Source: Liolophura sinensis
Taxonomy: Eukaryota > Mollusca > Polyplacophora > Chitonida > Chitonidae
DNA: 64,000 nt
Assembly: GCF_032854445.1 (NCBI RefSeq)
Contig: NC_088302.1
Location: forward strand, 42,377,645 to 42,441,644
Reading direction: 5' to 3'
This document shows, one piece after another, positions 35,095-46,254 of the stretch; positions within the stretch are counted from its first letter, which is position 1; the number at the start of each line of letters is the position of its first letter. Made by a program: the position numbers and the translations under genes. The notes beneath the pieces were generated by a model. That model did no database searches, was not told the origin of the DNA, and saw only the letters and a list, made by a program, of their open reading frames with translations.

Positions 35095-36060
35095 GTCATC
35101 ATACTGTCATCTGCACTGGATTCTACATGGATGATGGCTACAAGGTGGCCATACGTATACTGGCTCAAACAAAGTAGTCGACCATGCATAAACCATCCTC
35201 CTGTCAACTGAGCTGGATTCTACATGGATGATGGCTACAAGGTGGTCATATGTATACTGGCTCAAACAAAATAGTCGACCATGCACAAACCATCCTACTG
35301 TCATCTGAACCGATTTCTAAATGGATGATGGCTACAAGGAGGCCATATGTATACTGGCTCAAACAAAATAGTCGACCATACACAAACCATACCCCTGTCA
35401 TCAGAACTGGATTCTACATGGATGATGGCTACAAGGTGGCCATACGTATACAGGCTCAAACAAAATAGTCGTCCATGCACAAACCATCCTCTTGTCATCT
35501 GAACTGGATTCTACATGGATAATGGCTACAGGGTGGCCTGATGTATACTGGCTCAAACATAATAGTCGACCATGCACAAACCATCCTCCTGTCATCTGAA
35601 CTGGATTCTACATGGATAATGGCTTCATGGTGGACGTATGTATACTGGCTCAAAAAAAATATTCGTGCATGCACGAACCATCCTACATCCTTAGTGGGTT
35701 CCGCAAGTAGATTTGCTGCAAGATGACCAACTTTGCACTTGTTGAAACAATAGAATCTACCATATAAAAAAAACCTGACTGCCATTCGGAGTGGATTCTC
35801 CAAGTAAATTGGCTGTAAGATGACCAGCTTTGCACTTTATGAAACAATATAGTCTACCATGTAAAAACCACCTGACTACCATTCGGAGTGGATTCCCCAA
35901 GGAGACTGGCTGCAAGATGACCGACTTTGCACTTGTTGAAACAATATAGTCTACCATGTAAAAACCACCCTACTGCCATTCGCAAAGAATTCTCCCAGGA
36001 AATTGGCTGTAAGATGACCAGCTTTGCATCTGTTGAAACAATATAGTCCATATAGTCCAA
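35095..36060. repeat. Minisatellite with two related unit types (~97 bp)
   Basis: 35106-35690 holds about six units of 97 bases containing ctggattctacatggatgat, ggctacaaggtggcc and caaaatagtcgaccatgcac. From 35700 to 36060 about four units of 95-105 bases follow with ggctgtaagatgaccagctt and caatatagtctaccatgtaa. The two types share the layout g-tgga-ttc, ggctgcaag-tg-cc, a-tagtc-accatg-aaacca, so they are diverged relatives. Confidence 0.85.
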
Positions 36061-36419
36061 TTGTTCCAAGGAACAATTGACTCTTTCCATACAAGAACAC
36101 AACTTTGTAAGTCAGTTACAGCCAGAGACTGAGGTGTTCAGACAGCATCCACTACTAAAGACTTGAAGCACGGCATGGCGCTAATCAATCGATTAAATGG
36201 TTATAAAAAGTAAACAAATAAATATCTTTCGACGAAATGCAGCCTCTGAACTTTTTTTGGCCTTCTTATAGCTACAGAAACCTGAAAATAATACTGAATG
36301 TCGTTTGGAAAATGTGATGAGTCTGCAGTTGATCTGGGTTTTCTGTACACCCGTAATATATTTTGATAATAATATCCGATGAGGATGTAGTCTTGAAAAA
36401 TTCATTTAGTATATCGTAC
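36061..36419. other. No gene recognised
   Basis: Unique AT-rich sequence between the minisatellite and the 36.4-kb exon candidate. Confidence 0.35.
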
Positions 36420-36457
36420 CTGCTACGTTGATTACATTAAATATTACCATTTTCCCC
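36420..36457 (-). other. Candidate first coding exon of the unknown minus-strand gene
   Basis: Acceptor attgacctttcag, donor GTAGCAG|GTACGAT. ATG at 36450 gives MVIFNVINVA, leaving one base, which matches the phase needed by the candidate at 34893. If the chain to 11679 is right, the gene spans about 25 kb. Confidence 0.2.
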
Positions 36458-37857
36458 CTGAAAGGTCAATATGCAACACGAGCTTGAAACAGGTGATTTT
36501 TATCTTAGCCGTGCTCTAATAAATATGACATCTTAACGCATTATATAACGCACTACTGAGATTAAAATGTTACAACGCTTTTAGAAAGCAAACCTGTGAA
36601 GAAAATGCGGGAAGAATCGTCCAAATGAAAACTCTTTTAACATTGGCTTAATATTATGTTAGACTTATTTAAAAGCTGCCTACCGCCTACACAGCTCCAG
36701 CTTCTCTGTTTCCACTTGGTTAGACGGGGAAAAGAATTTTAGTAGATATGTCTGGTCCATTTTGGAACAAAATCTTAATTGAACTATCCCAGGAAAAATC
36801 CAGATGGGTGGAAGTAATTATTAGCGATTCCGCTTAATTTCTGTGAGAGTCTTTAACTTCTGACCGGAACAAGTAGTCAGCGAAAACCGCCCCCTCCCAC
36901 AGTTGAGAACCGCTTGGTCTCGTCACTTTAATGAAGCAAATGGTATTTGTCGCTTCAAGTTTGCGCAACGTTCCGCTGTCAGCTGTCAGACAGAGCAATT
37001 GCACTGATGAACGTATTAACTGTCACCGAATTTAAATCAAATAACAGACGGTCCAGATGGCAGAGATGAGCCTGTGGAATAGGATGGTCTGACGTTGTGA
37101 ATTATGCTTACTTGTTGGATAGTGACACATTTATATCATTTTGTAGTTTGCATATGCCGGGTACATATCTCGTTGTGTAAGATTTTTAGATGCCGTGTGT
37201 TGTTTGGCAATTTTATTCAGCATTATGCATAATTACTATTTCACAAAACTTCTTCTCTAACTTTCTCATGTTTTACAAGGAGAATATTTCTGTTACGAAT
37301 ACATATGGACAGTGTCATGTATCTCTGGCGGTCTGTTCCATGAAGACTAGACGAACAGCTATGAGCAGTTGCCCAGCACATTCCTTGAGTCTTTTCTTCA
37401 TCAATGGACTGCTGACTGCTGATGAAATCTTCAGTTTGTTTGACTGCATTCTAATTGCTTACCATATACCTCCCCATCTCTTTAGTTATTTGCGTTGAAC
37501 AAAATTGGCTTTGCAAATATTAACTAGAAACATCAGTTATCTTTGAAGATTAATATATGAATGTTTATTAAGGCACCAAGAAGCATAAAGGTTTCAGTTG
37601 GCAGATAAAGCGGAAGATATCGATTGCTGAATGCAGATGGAACATTCTTTGCGTGTTTGGGGTGCTCTTGCGACCTTACCAGGACCATTCAGCAGAGTGA
37701 ATGTCAATATTTGTTGAAATAGTAATGAAGTATACGAAAAACTAAGTTCTTTGAACGTAAAATTCCGTTCATGATAATTCACACAACTCTCACCATTCAT
37801 GGCTGTGCATGAAATTTTTGAGGTAAAGAAATCAAACAGATCTATACACATACCTAC

Positions 37858-37974
37858 CCAATACCGGATCTTACACCCGGTTCCAGTTTCCAGACGACCT
37901 TTCGGGCAAGAGGAACGGCAGACATGTAGAGTAGCCTCCCTTTGTCTACAGTGATCGATGGAATGAGTGCACTG
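37858..37974 (-). other. Candidate Cys-rich exon, decayed in copy 2
   Basis: Reads 39 codons with five cysteines (C-x6-C-x9-C-x3-C-x10-C), including HVCRSSCPKGRLETGTGCKI, and ends at donor TATTGG|GTAGGTA. The acceptor (ccgattcag) lacks a good pyrimidine tract. The matching region of copy 2 (about 50435-50335) has a stop and has lost cysteines, so if this was an exon it is not maintained there. Confidence 0.2.
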
Positions 37975-38221
37975 CTGAATCGGAGATTTCCACACTCTCA
38001 GTGCTTTCTAATTTAAATGATTCTTTATTCTTCATTGTCAGAGGTTTGTCTGTCGGTAATGTGAAGTAAAGAGCTGTACATCGGCTTTCATGGAGTCACC
38101 TTTGTATAAGTGGAATTTTATTGAATACAGTGTAAACACAAATAAAAATAGTTAAATAAATAAAAAAGTCTGAGGACCCCTGATGTACCTAGGAAACGTT
38201 AGATTTCCAATGTAACCAATA

Positions 38222-38325
38222 AGTGAGTGAGTAAGTGCTTGGGGTTTAACGTCGTACTTGACAATTTTTCAGTCATATGACGACGAAGGAATCCTTCGAG
38301 TGCTATCGGGCCGGTTACAGCCAAT
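38222..38325 (-). mobile_element. SINE family 2, tail-side fragment
   Basis: gagtgagt simple repeat, then gcttggggtttaacgtcgta and the conserved domain cagtcatatgacgacgaagg. Counterpart in copy 2 at 50563-50662. Confidence 0.65.
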
Positions 38326-38404
38326 ACAAACACATGCCATGTGACTTATTTACAAATTCCTCCAAATGTGATACAAACATTTTGTTCTCTGTGGAGCCTT
38401 AATG

Positions 38405-38475
38405 CCTCCCCACCAGGCTTCCACCCCCCCCCCCCCCACCAGCACCACCACCCCCAGCCCCACCCCACACCCATC
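38405..38475. repeat. C-rich tract
   Basis: Runs of C with cac and agc interruptions; counterpart at about 50755-50815 in copy 2. Confidence 0.8.
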
Positions 38476-38717
38476 ACGTTCAGAGTTGTGGATCATCACC
38501 TCGTGTAGCACACACTGACACTGAACACAGCTGCACTATTACACTTCAAAATTAAGATGAATAACTCCACGGTAGACCAGGATGTCAGAAACAAGTGAAA
38601 ATAATTCTGAGAAGCCCCAATTTCTGTGTCATCTTTTTACAACTGTTCAAAAATATGTTTAAAGATTTCCTAGCGAATAGTTTCCCAATTTTTCTCAATC
38701 GGAAAATTTAAACAGAG

Positions 38718-38783
38718 TGAGTGAGTGAGTGCTTGGGTTTAACGTCGTACTTAACAATTTTTCAGTCATATGACAACCAAAAA
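38718..38783 (-). mobile_element. SINE family 2, short tail fragment
   Basis: gagtgagtgagtgcttgggt, ttaacgtcgtacttaacaat and ttttcagtcatatgacaac. Present only in duplication copy 1. Confidence 0.6.
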
Positions 38784-39104
38784 TTTAAACAGAATCAGTG
38801 AGGTCGACACCTGACACCATATAGGAAACACGAGAAAAAAAAAGCCCCTCTCCACTAAAACAATAATAGATTTCTATTCAGCTCCTGAACAAAGACCATG
38901 CCATTGAGACCTTACAACGACACTCCGTAGTGTAACCTGTCCTCTCACAGACTCGATGAGCATTCTATGTCACTCTAACCTAGGCTCAAATCCCATTTCT
39001 ACAAGTGCACCCATGTAATGTGCGATGATTCGTTTCTGTACCTGACAGTTTAAACACAAAGCGTCTGTCCTGGCATCTCTGCGTTTCATTATCAAAGAGA
39101 GATC

Positions 39105-39240
39105 CGGGATGAAACCCGCCTCGGGTCATACCAAAGACTTTAAAAATGGTACTTGTTACTGCTTCATTCGGTGTTCAGCACTGAGAAATTAGAGTTAAAA
39201 AATAGGACCGATTGACCCGGTGTCAGTGTAATGTCACTTT
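39105..39240 (+). mobile_element. Fragment of the tRNA-like SINE also seen at 49.1 and 60.0 kb
   Basis: gaaacccgcctcgggtcata, ccaaagactttaaaaatggtac and attgacccggtgtcagtg match, with divergence, the body of the element at 59985-60253. Confidence 0.45.
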
Positions 39241-39519
39241 TTCACTTAGTCATACAGAAAGCAAAACCAAAAAGACAACATATGATTAGTAAATATCTTG
39301 TCAAAACTGATCTGGAAATTACATGTATTTAAAGGTTCCTCGGTTCATGAAAGTAAAATAAAAATAAACATCCTTCGAAGGACACAAACGCTGCTCGCTG
39401 CATGGAAAAACATCGGTTATCAATTTAAAATATAGAATTCTTCAAATTAAATAGTTTAATTCTGGTTTGTCTAGAACTGTTGGGCAGCATACCATATAGA
39501 TTCCAACAGTGTAGTTGTT

Positions 39520-41270
39520 TACTGGTTTATACAACATGCCTACCTGATTACCTGGTTTACTGGTTTATACAACATGCTTTCCTGATTACCTTAGTGTACC
39601 TGGTTTACTGGTTTATACAACATGCCTACCTGATTATTTTAGTATACCTGATTACCTAAGAGTATCTTGTTAACTGGTTTATACAACATGCTGTTACGGT
39701 ATTGAAAACAGCAACAGAAAACAGACTCAGTGACTCAATATTACAATGTAAACAATGTTTTATATATAAAATGAGACGTACAGTTTTACAGACAGTTAAA
39801 CAACAACAACAACATACACATCAGTATTACCGGTCTTTACAAGTTTCCAGTTCACCTTTGCATCCCAAGGAATGTATTCCAGGAAATCCAACGTAAACAC
39901 CATGGGATAAACACACAAGTCACAAATTGTCCTAGACAGGTACTTCGCCAGGTTAGCGAACATGAACACAGTACACAGGTTAAACAGAACTGGAACAGTC
40001 AAGCCTTTGAATGACGTCACACCCGCAGAGCACAACACAGGGTAAATACAGGCATGGAGGTATAATCCACTTCAGATCAGTCACAGCTCCCGCAGAAGCT
40101 CACAAACGAGCCGTTCAGAGACGTAGAGTAATGTCACCTTGTGGCAGAACGAACGTCCTTTGCAAAACTGAAAACTTCAGTTTAGAGTCCTTGACGACCT
40201 TGTCGGTCAGGTGAGGTCAGCGTGTTAAACAAATTACACAGTCCACACTGTATAATCATAATAAAGATCCGAACACCAATAAACGTGACTTCCGCAGAAA
40301 TTCACATAAACCAGACATCAGTACTACTGTGGTACACAAACGGTGCCGGCATAAAAAACTGTCCTCCCAAATGAAACTGGCATCACCAGCTCATATCAAA
40401 ATAATGGACTCGATACGAGAGCGTCTCACACTCTCCTGGCTCCCAGTGGATGCAGCAAAAATACCTCCCTCTGCACAGAAAACACGGCTTATATACGTGC
40501 CAGGTGGATTCAAACTATTTTTAAACACAGAGTTTAACAGCCAATGAACAGCCAGTTAAATAAACAGAGCCTTGAACAAGGTGCTTTCGGCCAGGTCCGC
40601 GCTGTACATATATAACAGGGCCTGTTATGCTTATAACATATAACACAAAGGTCCGCAGACTAACAGTACATAACAATGCCTACCTAATTACCCTAGTCTA
40701 CCTAATTTACTGGTTTATACAACATGCCTGCCTGATTCCCCCAGTGTACCTGGTTTACTGGTTTATACAACATGCCTACCTGATTACCTGGTTTACTGGT
40801 TTATACAACATGCTTTCTTGATTACCTTAGTGTACCTGGTTTACTGGTTTATACAACATGCCTACCTGATTATTTTAGTATACCTGATTACCTAAGAGTA
40901 CCTGGTTAACTGGTTTATACAACATGCCTACTTGATTACCTTAGTGCACCTGGTTAACTGGTTTATACAACATGCCTACCTAATTACCCTAGTCTACCTG
41001 GTTTACTGGTGTATACAATATGCCTACCTGATTACCTTAGTGTACCTGGTTTACTGGTTTATACAACATGCCTACCTGATTACCCTAGTCTACCTGGTTT
41101 ACTGGTTTATACAATATGCCTAAATGATTGCCTTGGTGTATTTGGTTTACTGGTTTATACAACATGCTGGTTTACTAGATGCCTAGCCTATTGTCCCAGG
41201 GTATACAACATGCCTATCTGATTGCCGCAGTGTACCTGGTTTACTGGTTTACTGGATGCCTACCTGATTC
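39520..41270. repeat. 48-bp minisatellite, split by a solo LTR
   Basis: Unit of 48 bases made of tttactggtttatacaacat, gcctacctgattacc and (c/t)tagtgtacctgg. Because 48 is a multiple of three, frames stay open and encode repeats such as YLVYWFIQHAYLITLV. Direct sister array in copy 2 at 51250-51900. Confidence 0.9.
39692..40675 (-). mobile_element. Solo LTR in the 48-bp minisatellite
   Basis: 984 bases beginning TGTTACGG and ending ACATAACA, flanked by a 4-bp target-site duplication ATGC at 39688-39691 and 40676-40679. The ends match those of the Gypsy-type LTRs (TGTTACGACC...CACATAACA), with no internal coding region, so recombination between two LTRs probably removed the rest. It breaks the 48-bp array and is absent at the equivalent place in copy 2. 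Confidence 0.8.
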
Positions 41271-41276
41271 TCCCAG

Positions 41277-41506
41277 GGGGTCTCCGTGGCCGAAAGGATT
41301 AGCACGCCAAGACACCCCCTCCTCCCCACCAATGTTATCAGACCATATGTGGGAAGGTCTTCCATCAAGCTGCGGATGGTCGTGGGTTTACCCGTATTCT
41401 ACCCAGTTTCCTTCCACTATAATGCTGGCCGTCGTGACATTAGTGAAATATTATTGAGTAAGGCGTAAAACACCAATCAAATAAATACAATAAATAAATA
41501 AATAAA
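41277..41506 (+). mobile_element. SINE family 1 copy (duplication copy 1)
   Basis: Diverged head (ggtctccgtggccgaaagga), body (tatgtgggaaggtcttccat), 3' domain (ttgagtaaggcgtaaaacac) and aataaata tail. The paralogous copy is at 51907-52147. Confidence 0.8.
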
Positions 41507-43740
41507 CGATTCCACCAGTGTACCTAATTTGCTGATGTACAGCATGCCTACCTGGTTAGTGTACCTGGTTTGTTTGGTTACAGCGTGCCTACCTGATTCC
41601 TGTGGCATGCCAGGTTTACTGATGTACAGCATGCCTACCCGGCAGATTCTTCAAGTGTGCCTGGTTTACTGGTTTACAGCATGCCTATATGTACTTCATC
41701 TACCCTTCCCCAGTGGATTCACTGATTTACACACCTTACCTACCTTATTCCCTTAGCGTACCTAGTTTACTGGTTTACTGATTTATATCACACTTACCCC
41801 TGATTTACTGGTGTTAAGGATGACTTACTGTCCTGATCAGTATGTATACATGTGCCAAATAAGATGACATATTTTCATCCATGCCGTGTATATTTCTCTC
41901 TAACTTACAGTATACCTGCAAGATCCAACAAGTGTTATTACCTTGGTCTAATTTACGCCATACCTGACTGGTCAACCGTGTTCAGACTACCAAAAGTTTA
42001 TTGACAATAAACCTCCCTGACTGAACTAGCATATCGCCTGATCCACAAAGCTGTAGATCAGAGCCCCGCACTCCCTATGCACATACATCGTGCAGACTTA
42101 ATTTACACAGTGTAACTCCTCTGAGTGAAGTCATAATTATTTGTACGCTGTCTGTGGATATTAGTCCGTAAAAGACCATTAGCACGTGAACCGAAATATG
42201 CATGTGACTGTCATTACGACTGTTCGTCATTCCACACATGACGCCAGGTGATGGCAGGCAATTCAAAGCATAAGTAGGGTTTACACTGAAACTTAATTAG
42301 ATTACAAACACATCACAGATTTAAGGTTTACGTTGGCGGCAGTTCACTTGTCGACTGGATGCCAGATTGTTTCCTGGTCAGTACCTACCTTGGGCAAATA
42401 GATGGAACCCGAAATGTGCTCCAGTTGGCATTCATCACGCCAAAAACCCGTTTGGAGATAGCGGATGTCTCGGCGAATAAACGATGATGAGAAAGAACCG
42501 GAGACTGGTGTTATGAGTACACAAGGAATGTATAAATACTGTCCTCCAAAGCCTTTTATGAATCAGTTAACCTGGTGGTATCACCTCTACATCATACTCC
42601 ACACGTCAAGGTAATGTGCCTTAGCATATTTTTTGTCTCCGTGTAGCCAGTAAGATTTCCCAGTAATAGCCTGCATCCGTTTATGTAAATCACTTATCAA
42701 TAACTACAGATGGATAAATCGTCGGGCGCCTTGTTGCTTGCTTTTATGTTACTTCTTTCAGTTCGTGTCTTTATGCCACTTTTATAAGTCAAGCTGTCTT
42801 TACTACGATATAAAGAAAATCTGATAGAGGCAACAAGGCAGAGCCAAGAAAACCAAAGAACATGGCCCACACAAAAAAGGCCAGAGCCCAGAGAAACGGA
42901 CAAACTCGAGAAAAACAAACAGAGAAGACAGGGCCGGCAGAAGACCAGACATCATATTATAGAGCCAGTCGAAAATCAGACAGCCTGTAGATCATTGCCC
43001 AAGATGTACAGTTAGCTATTCCTGAAAGATTCGATCATTCTAACTCAGGTGTCAACGGCTAGCCGTCTGTCTGTAGAAAATATTAGGTCACTCAGTCAGC
43101 GATGGCTCCTTATACAAGACCCCAATACTGCATGGTAGTCATGTAAATTCTCCATTGTGCACTCGTGATGAGTATTTCAAAATACACGGTATTTATAAAC
43201 AGTAGGTTATAATTTCGTACTGTGCAATTTACGATGTGACTTATTATATAAAGGTATAGAATATTTCTTCTTGGAGTAATACAAATGGCTTTAAACTTGT
43301 GTTTTCCTAAGACCGAAACTACATCTTTCTTGCTGAAGCGTTGGTTCAAAGGCGCCTCACTGATTTTTGCTTAAACGAGTAACTCTTTGATACATTTCTG
43401 CGCAATTTCTTCATTATTTGAAATGAAGCTTCAAGTGTTTGCTTTTTGTTTTTGTGCTCCTGATAGCCATTTTTCGTCGTCCCGTTTTTTTGTTCCATAG
43501 TTCCTTTAGATAGTGTACTTCTTTGGTTGTTTTTTTTCTTGTTGTTTTATGTGTAATTCGTCGATTTTTTTCACTTAAGGTTTTCAGTGATGGCTGTTTT
43601 CTGTTTTCGATTTATCTGTTTTTATACTTTAAGTACAAGCTATTAGTCGGTGCCCGCTTTTCGATTTTACTAAATACTATTGGCCATTAGCCTGGTTTCC
43701 GCCTTACCGGTTATTTGTACCCGTAATGCCACAGCTAATG
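41507..43740. other. Non-coding part of copy 1 upstream of the AMP gene
   Basis: Diverged minisatellite-like units to about 41830, then unique sequence matching 52150-54570. A minus-strand exon-like block at 42374-42485 corresponds to 53054-53177 but has an 8-base deletion that breaks its frame. Short open frames at 42697-42918 are hydrophobic and not conserved in frame. Confidence 0.4.
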
Positions 43741-43746
43741 ACATTT

Positions 43747-43753
43747 TATATAA
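43747..43753 (+). promoter_or_regulatory. TATA-like box of AMP gene 1
   Basis: TATATAA, 241 bases upstream of the preferred ATG and conserved in copy 2 (54574-54580). The distance allows an untranslated exon and a short intron ending at the acceptor just before the ATG. Confidence 0.4.
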
Positions 43754-43987
43754 CTAGTCAACCTTTTCAGAACGATTTTCGGTCAATAGCTTTTTCCCTG
43801 GTTAATTACAATGTTAGTGGTTAATTATTACACTAAAGTAAACCGTCCAGTTGCTGGCATTTTCCATGTTTTATTTCCATTGTTATATTCAACTGTTTGA
43901 GTGTTTAGGATGAGTTTTCGGGTGATAACTATTGTTCAACTTGTGGGCATTTTCTTTTTCTCATGCCTCTTGTTGATCATATTTCAG

Positions 43988-46123
43988 ATGAAGCTTACGC
44001 TGATAGCTGTTGTCCTGGTTTCCATGCTACTGGTCCAGGAGGCAGAATCAGGTTGGTTCCGGAAGGTCGGAAGAGCCATTCGCCGTGTCTGGACACCTGT
44101 TTGCACAGAGGAGTGTCCTAGATTCTGCGAGGGAGGATTAGCATGCAAGTTCACCTGTAGGACTTTGTGTGGCAGGAGGAAGAGGGCGGTAAGACCCATA
44201 CTCCTACAACTGTAACAAGGAAGGGCAGAATGGAGAGTAAAACTAATGCATCGAGGATAGTGCCATATACTTGGCATAAGAAGACTTAAGCAGGATTAAG
44301 TTTAAAAAATTACTAACATAATATTGCAACACATATCCACGAAGATTTAAACAAGTTTAATTTTTTAAGTGAGTTAAATAGTAATTTATTAGTCGTCAGT
44401 GATCTAAAATGCTCAAAATTACCCGACTATTACTCTCACGACAGACACATCCATACATACCATTGGTATCTCGTTTCATTATTTATACATTTACTTATTT
44501 GATTGGTGTTTTATGCCGTATTCAAGAATATTTCATTTATACGATGGCAGCCAGCATTATGATGAGATCAAACCGGACAGAGCCCGAGGGAAACCCAGGG
44601 CCATCAGTTGGTTGTTGAGAGACCGTCCCACGTACGGCCAGAGAGGAAGCCACCATAAACTAGACTTGAACTCACATGTACATATAGACGTCCATGTAGA
44701 CGGCTGCACTGGAATCTTGTATACATTAAACATCTTAACGTGTTTATACTATGTGTGTTGACAGCCTTTCATAAACGGCGTCCACCTCACTCCTCTGCCA
44801 AGAAACTTCGACTTTTACGACCTGAACGATGATGACTTCGTCAGTCTTCAGGAAATTGCAACCACACTAGGCCACTCCGTGTACGAAGTTGATCTGATCA
44901 TCGCCTTCAACACTACTGATATCGACCGTAAGTGTTACAACTGTAGCGTAAGTACGTTTGATCCCTTACAATTCAATGACGTTTTCAAAATTATTTGTGA
45001 TTAATACTGCTGCTTCACTGAAACGCCATACAGAAGACACCAGACAAGAAACCGTGCCCATTAAGTCAAATTACCTTGACGTGGGATGAGTCAGCTCTTG
45101 GCATATCCCTTCCTATTGAGTACCGGTGCTGAAGTACTAAATTTGCCGAGCTTAACGTTTTTGGTATTGCGAGATGAGGCGGAGGCTCTACCCCTTGACT
45201 GCCTTATGGCTGTTTTGTTTAAGAATGTTTTAGAGATGCAGACTACTGTAGAGTTCTGTTTTAACCTGATCAATATTGTACCACATACGGATATGTTTGT
45301 ATTATGAAACTTTCAGTCTCTACACTGTGGCCTTAATCCACTCTCTAGATGAGGTTGAACTTTTGCTTACTACGTGTTCATGGGTCATGAAGACAAGTTA
45401 AACACATTAATAAATTTCTATACGAAGAGATCTTTGAACCTTTCTTTACATTATACATTTCTCATTTTAACATTTGCAGAAGACAGCAAGCTGACTGAAG
45501 AGGAACTGTTTTCATCAAAGGCGTTTGTGTTTGGTGAGTTGGTTATTTGACTATGAGCTTAATATCAAACCCAGTTAATCTCAGCTTTATGTCAATCTTG
45601 CACGGTAAAATAAGTGTTTCGTTTTTCAACACATTTCTGTTACAGTTTAGGAAGATTTTCTTGTGTTTATTCATAAAAGCTGTGTATGGTAGCTGAAGAG
45701 ATATGGATATTTCACCAAATATGCCAGATGTTTACATATTAATGTTTGGGGCATTTTCAATAAACGCAAATAGTCCAGTAAGCATGACTGTATTTGCATT
45801 AAGTGTAAAAAGCCGAGCAACTAAACACTTGTGCTTAGTGTGTGCACTCCATTTTTGAGTCAGTCCCCAAACTGGTGCGGCTAGAAAACACACTGGCTTT
45901 GAAGTGTCAGTGAAAACAGGTCACTACATGTATCCTCACATCTGTGTTGTTTTGTGCGGCATTTGAGGCTATTTCACTCGTGTTACAGCCGCATCAGTAC
46001 AGCCTGTACTTTGCCCATGAATGTAATAATAAAACATGTTTTGCACGTATATACTTCTACTTTAAATCTATCTTTTCATCTTTTTCAGTTGACGACCCGG
46101 TTGAGCCCAACACTAACCACTAA
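43988..46123 (+). CDS. Secreted cationic Cys-rich peptide precursor with EF-hand C-terminal domain, gene 1
   Basis: Exons 43988-44188, 44765-44927, 45480-45533 and 46089-46123; introns phase 0, 1, 1, all GT-AG; 150 residues. Residues 1-21 are a signal peptide (MKLTLIAVVLVSMLLVQEAE plus S; AES|G site). Mature peptide about 22-61: cationic amphipathic GWFRKVGRAIRRVW, then six cysteines C-x3-C-x3-C-x5-C-x3-C-x3-C (39, 43, 47, 53, 57, 61). Gly62 plus RRKR (63-66) is a proprotein-convertase site that would leave an amidated C-terminus. Residues 68-150 hold two EF-hand loops, DLNDDDFVSLQE and DIDQDSKLTEEE, the second split by an intron. The ATG directly follows an acceptor (gatcatatttcag), implying a 5'-UTR intron; without it, ATG at 43910 adds 26 hydrophobic residues. 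AATAAA lies at 46249. A precursor of this layout is known for mussel mytimycin. An antimicrobial role is inferred. Confidence 0.78.
44484..44681 (-). mobile_element. SINE family 1 copy in intron 1 of AMP gene 1
   Basis: Tail (tttacttatttgattggtg), 3' domain (ccgtattcaagaatatttca) and body to aactagacttgaactcaca; head lost. The same truncated copy sits in gene 2 at 55285-55483, so it predates the duplication. Confidence 0.85.
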
Positions 46124-46248
46124 TGACAACTGATGACACTGACCCTGAACACTGTATGACCTGACCTCGATATGGTCGACCGATCTATCATGCTGATTTT
46201 GTTACTTCTGTTGACATAGCATATATTACCTTTCGAATTAAAAAAAGG

Positions 46249-46254
46249 AATAAA
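46249..46254 (+). terminator. Polyadenylation signal of AMP gene 1
   Basis: AATAAA 125 bases after the stop codon, with the equivalent at 57069-57074 in gene 2. Confidence 0.5.

Noticed and set aside
37190-37498. Plus-strand frame partly shared with copy 2 (49567-49962)
   Set aside because: Similarity is explained by the segmental duplication; upstream parts differ in frame, and no splice or domain support exists.
38090-38165. Possible very old SINE tail (tataagtggaattttattgaa, then aaataaa repeats)
   Set aside because: Only about 50 bases match loosely; too little to call.
40627-41221. Hydrophobic repeat proteins (LVYWFIQ...)
   Set aside because: They follow exactly the 48-bp minisatellite unit and appear in several frames; no start, signal or transcript evidence.
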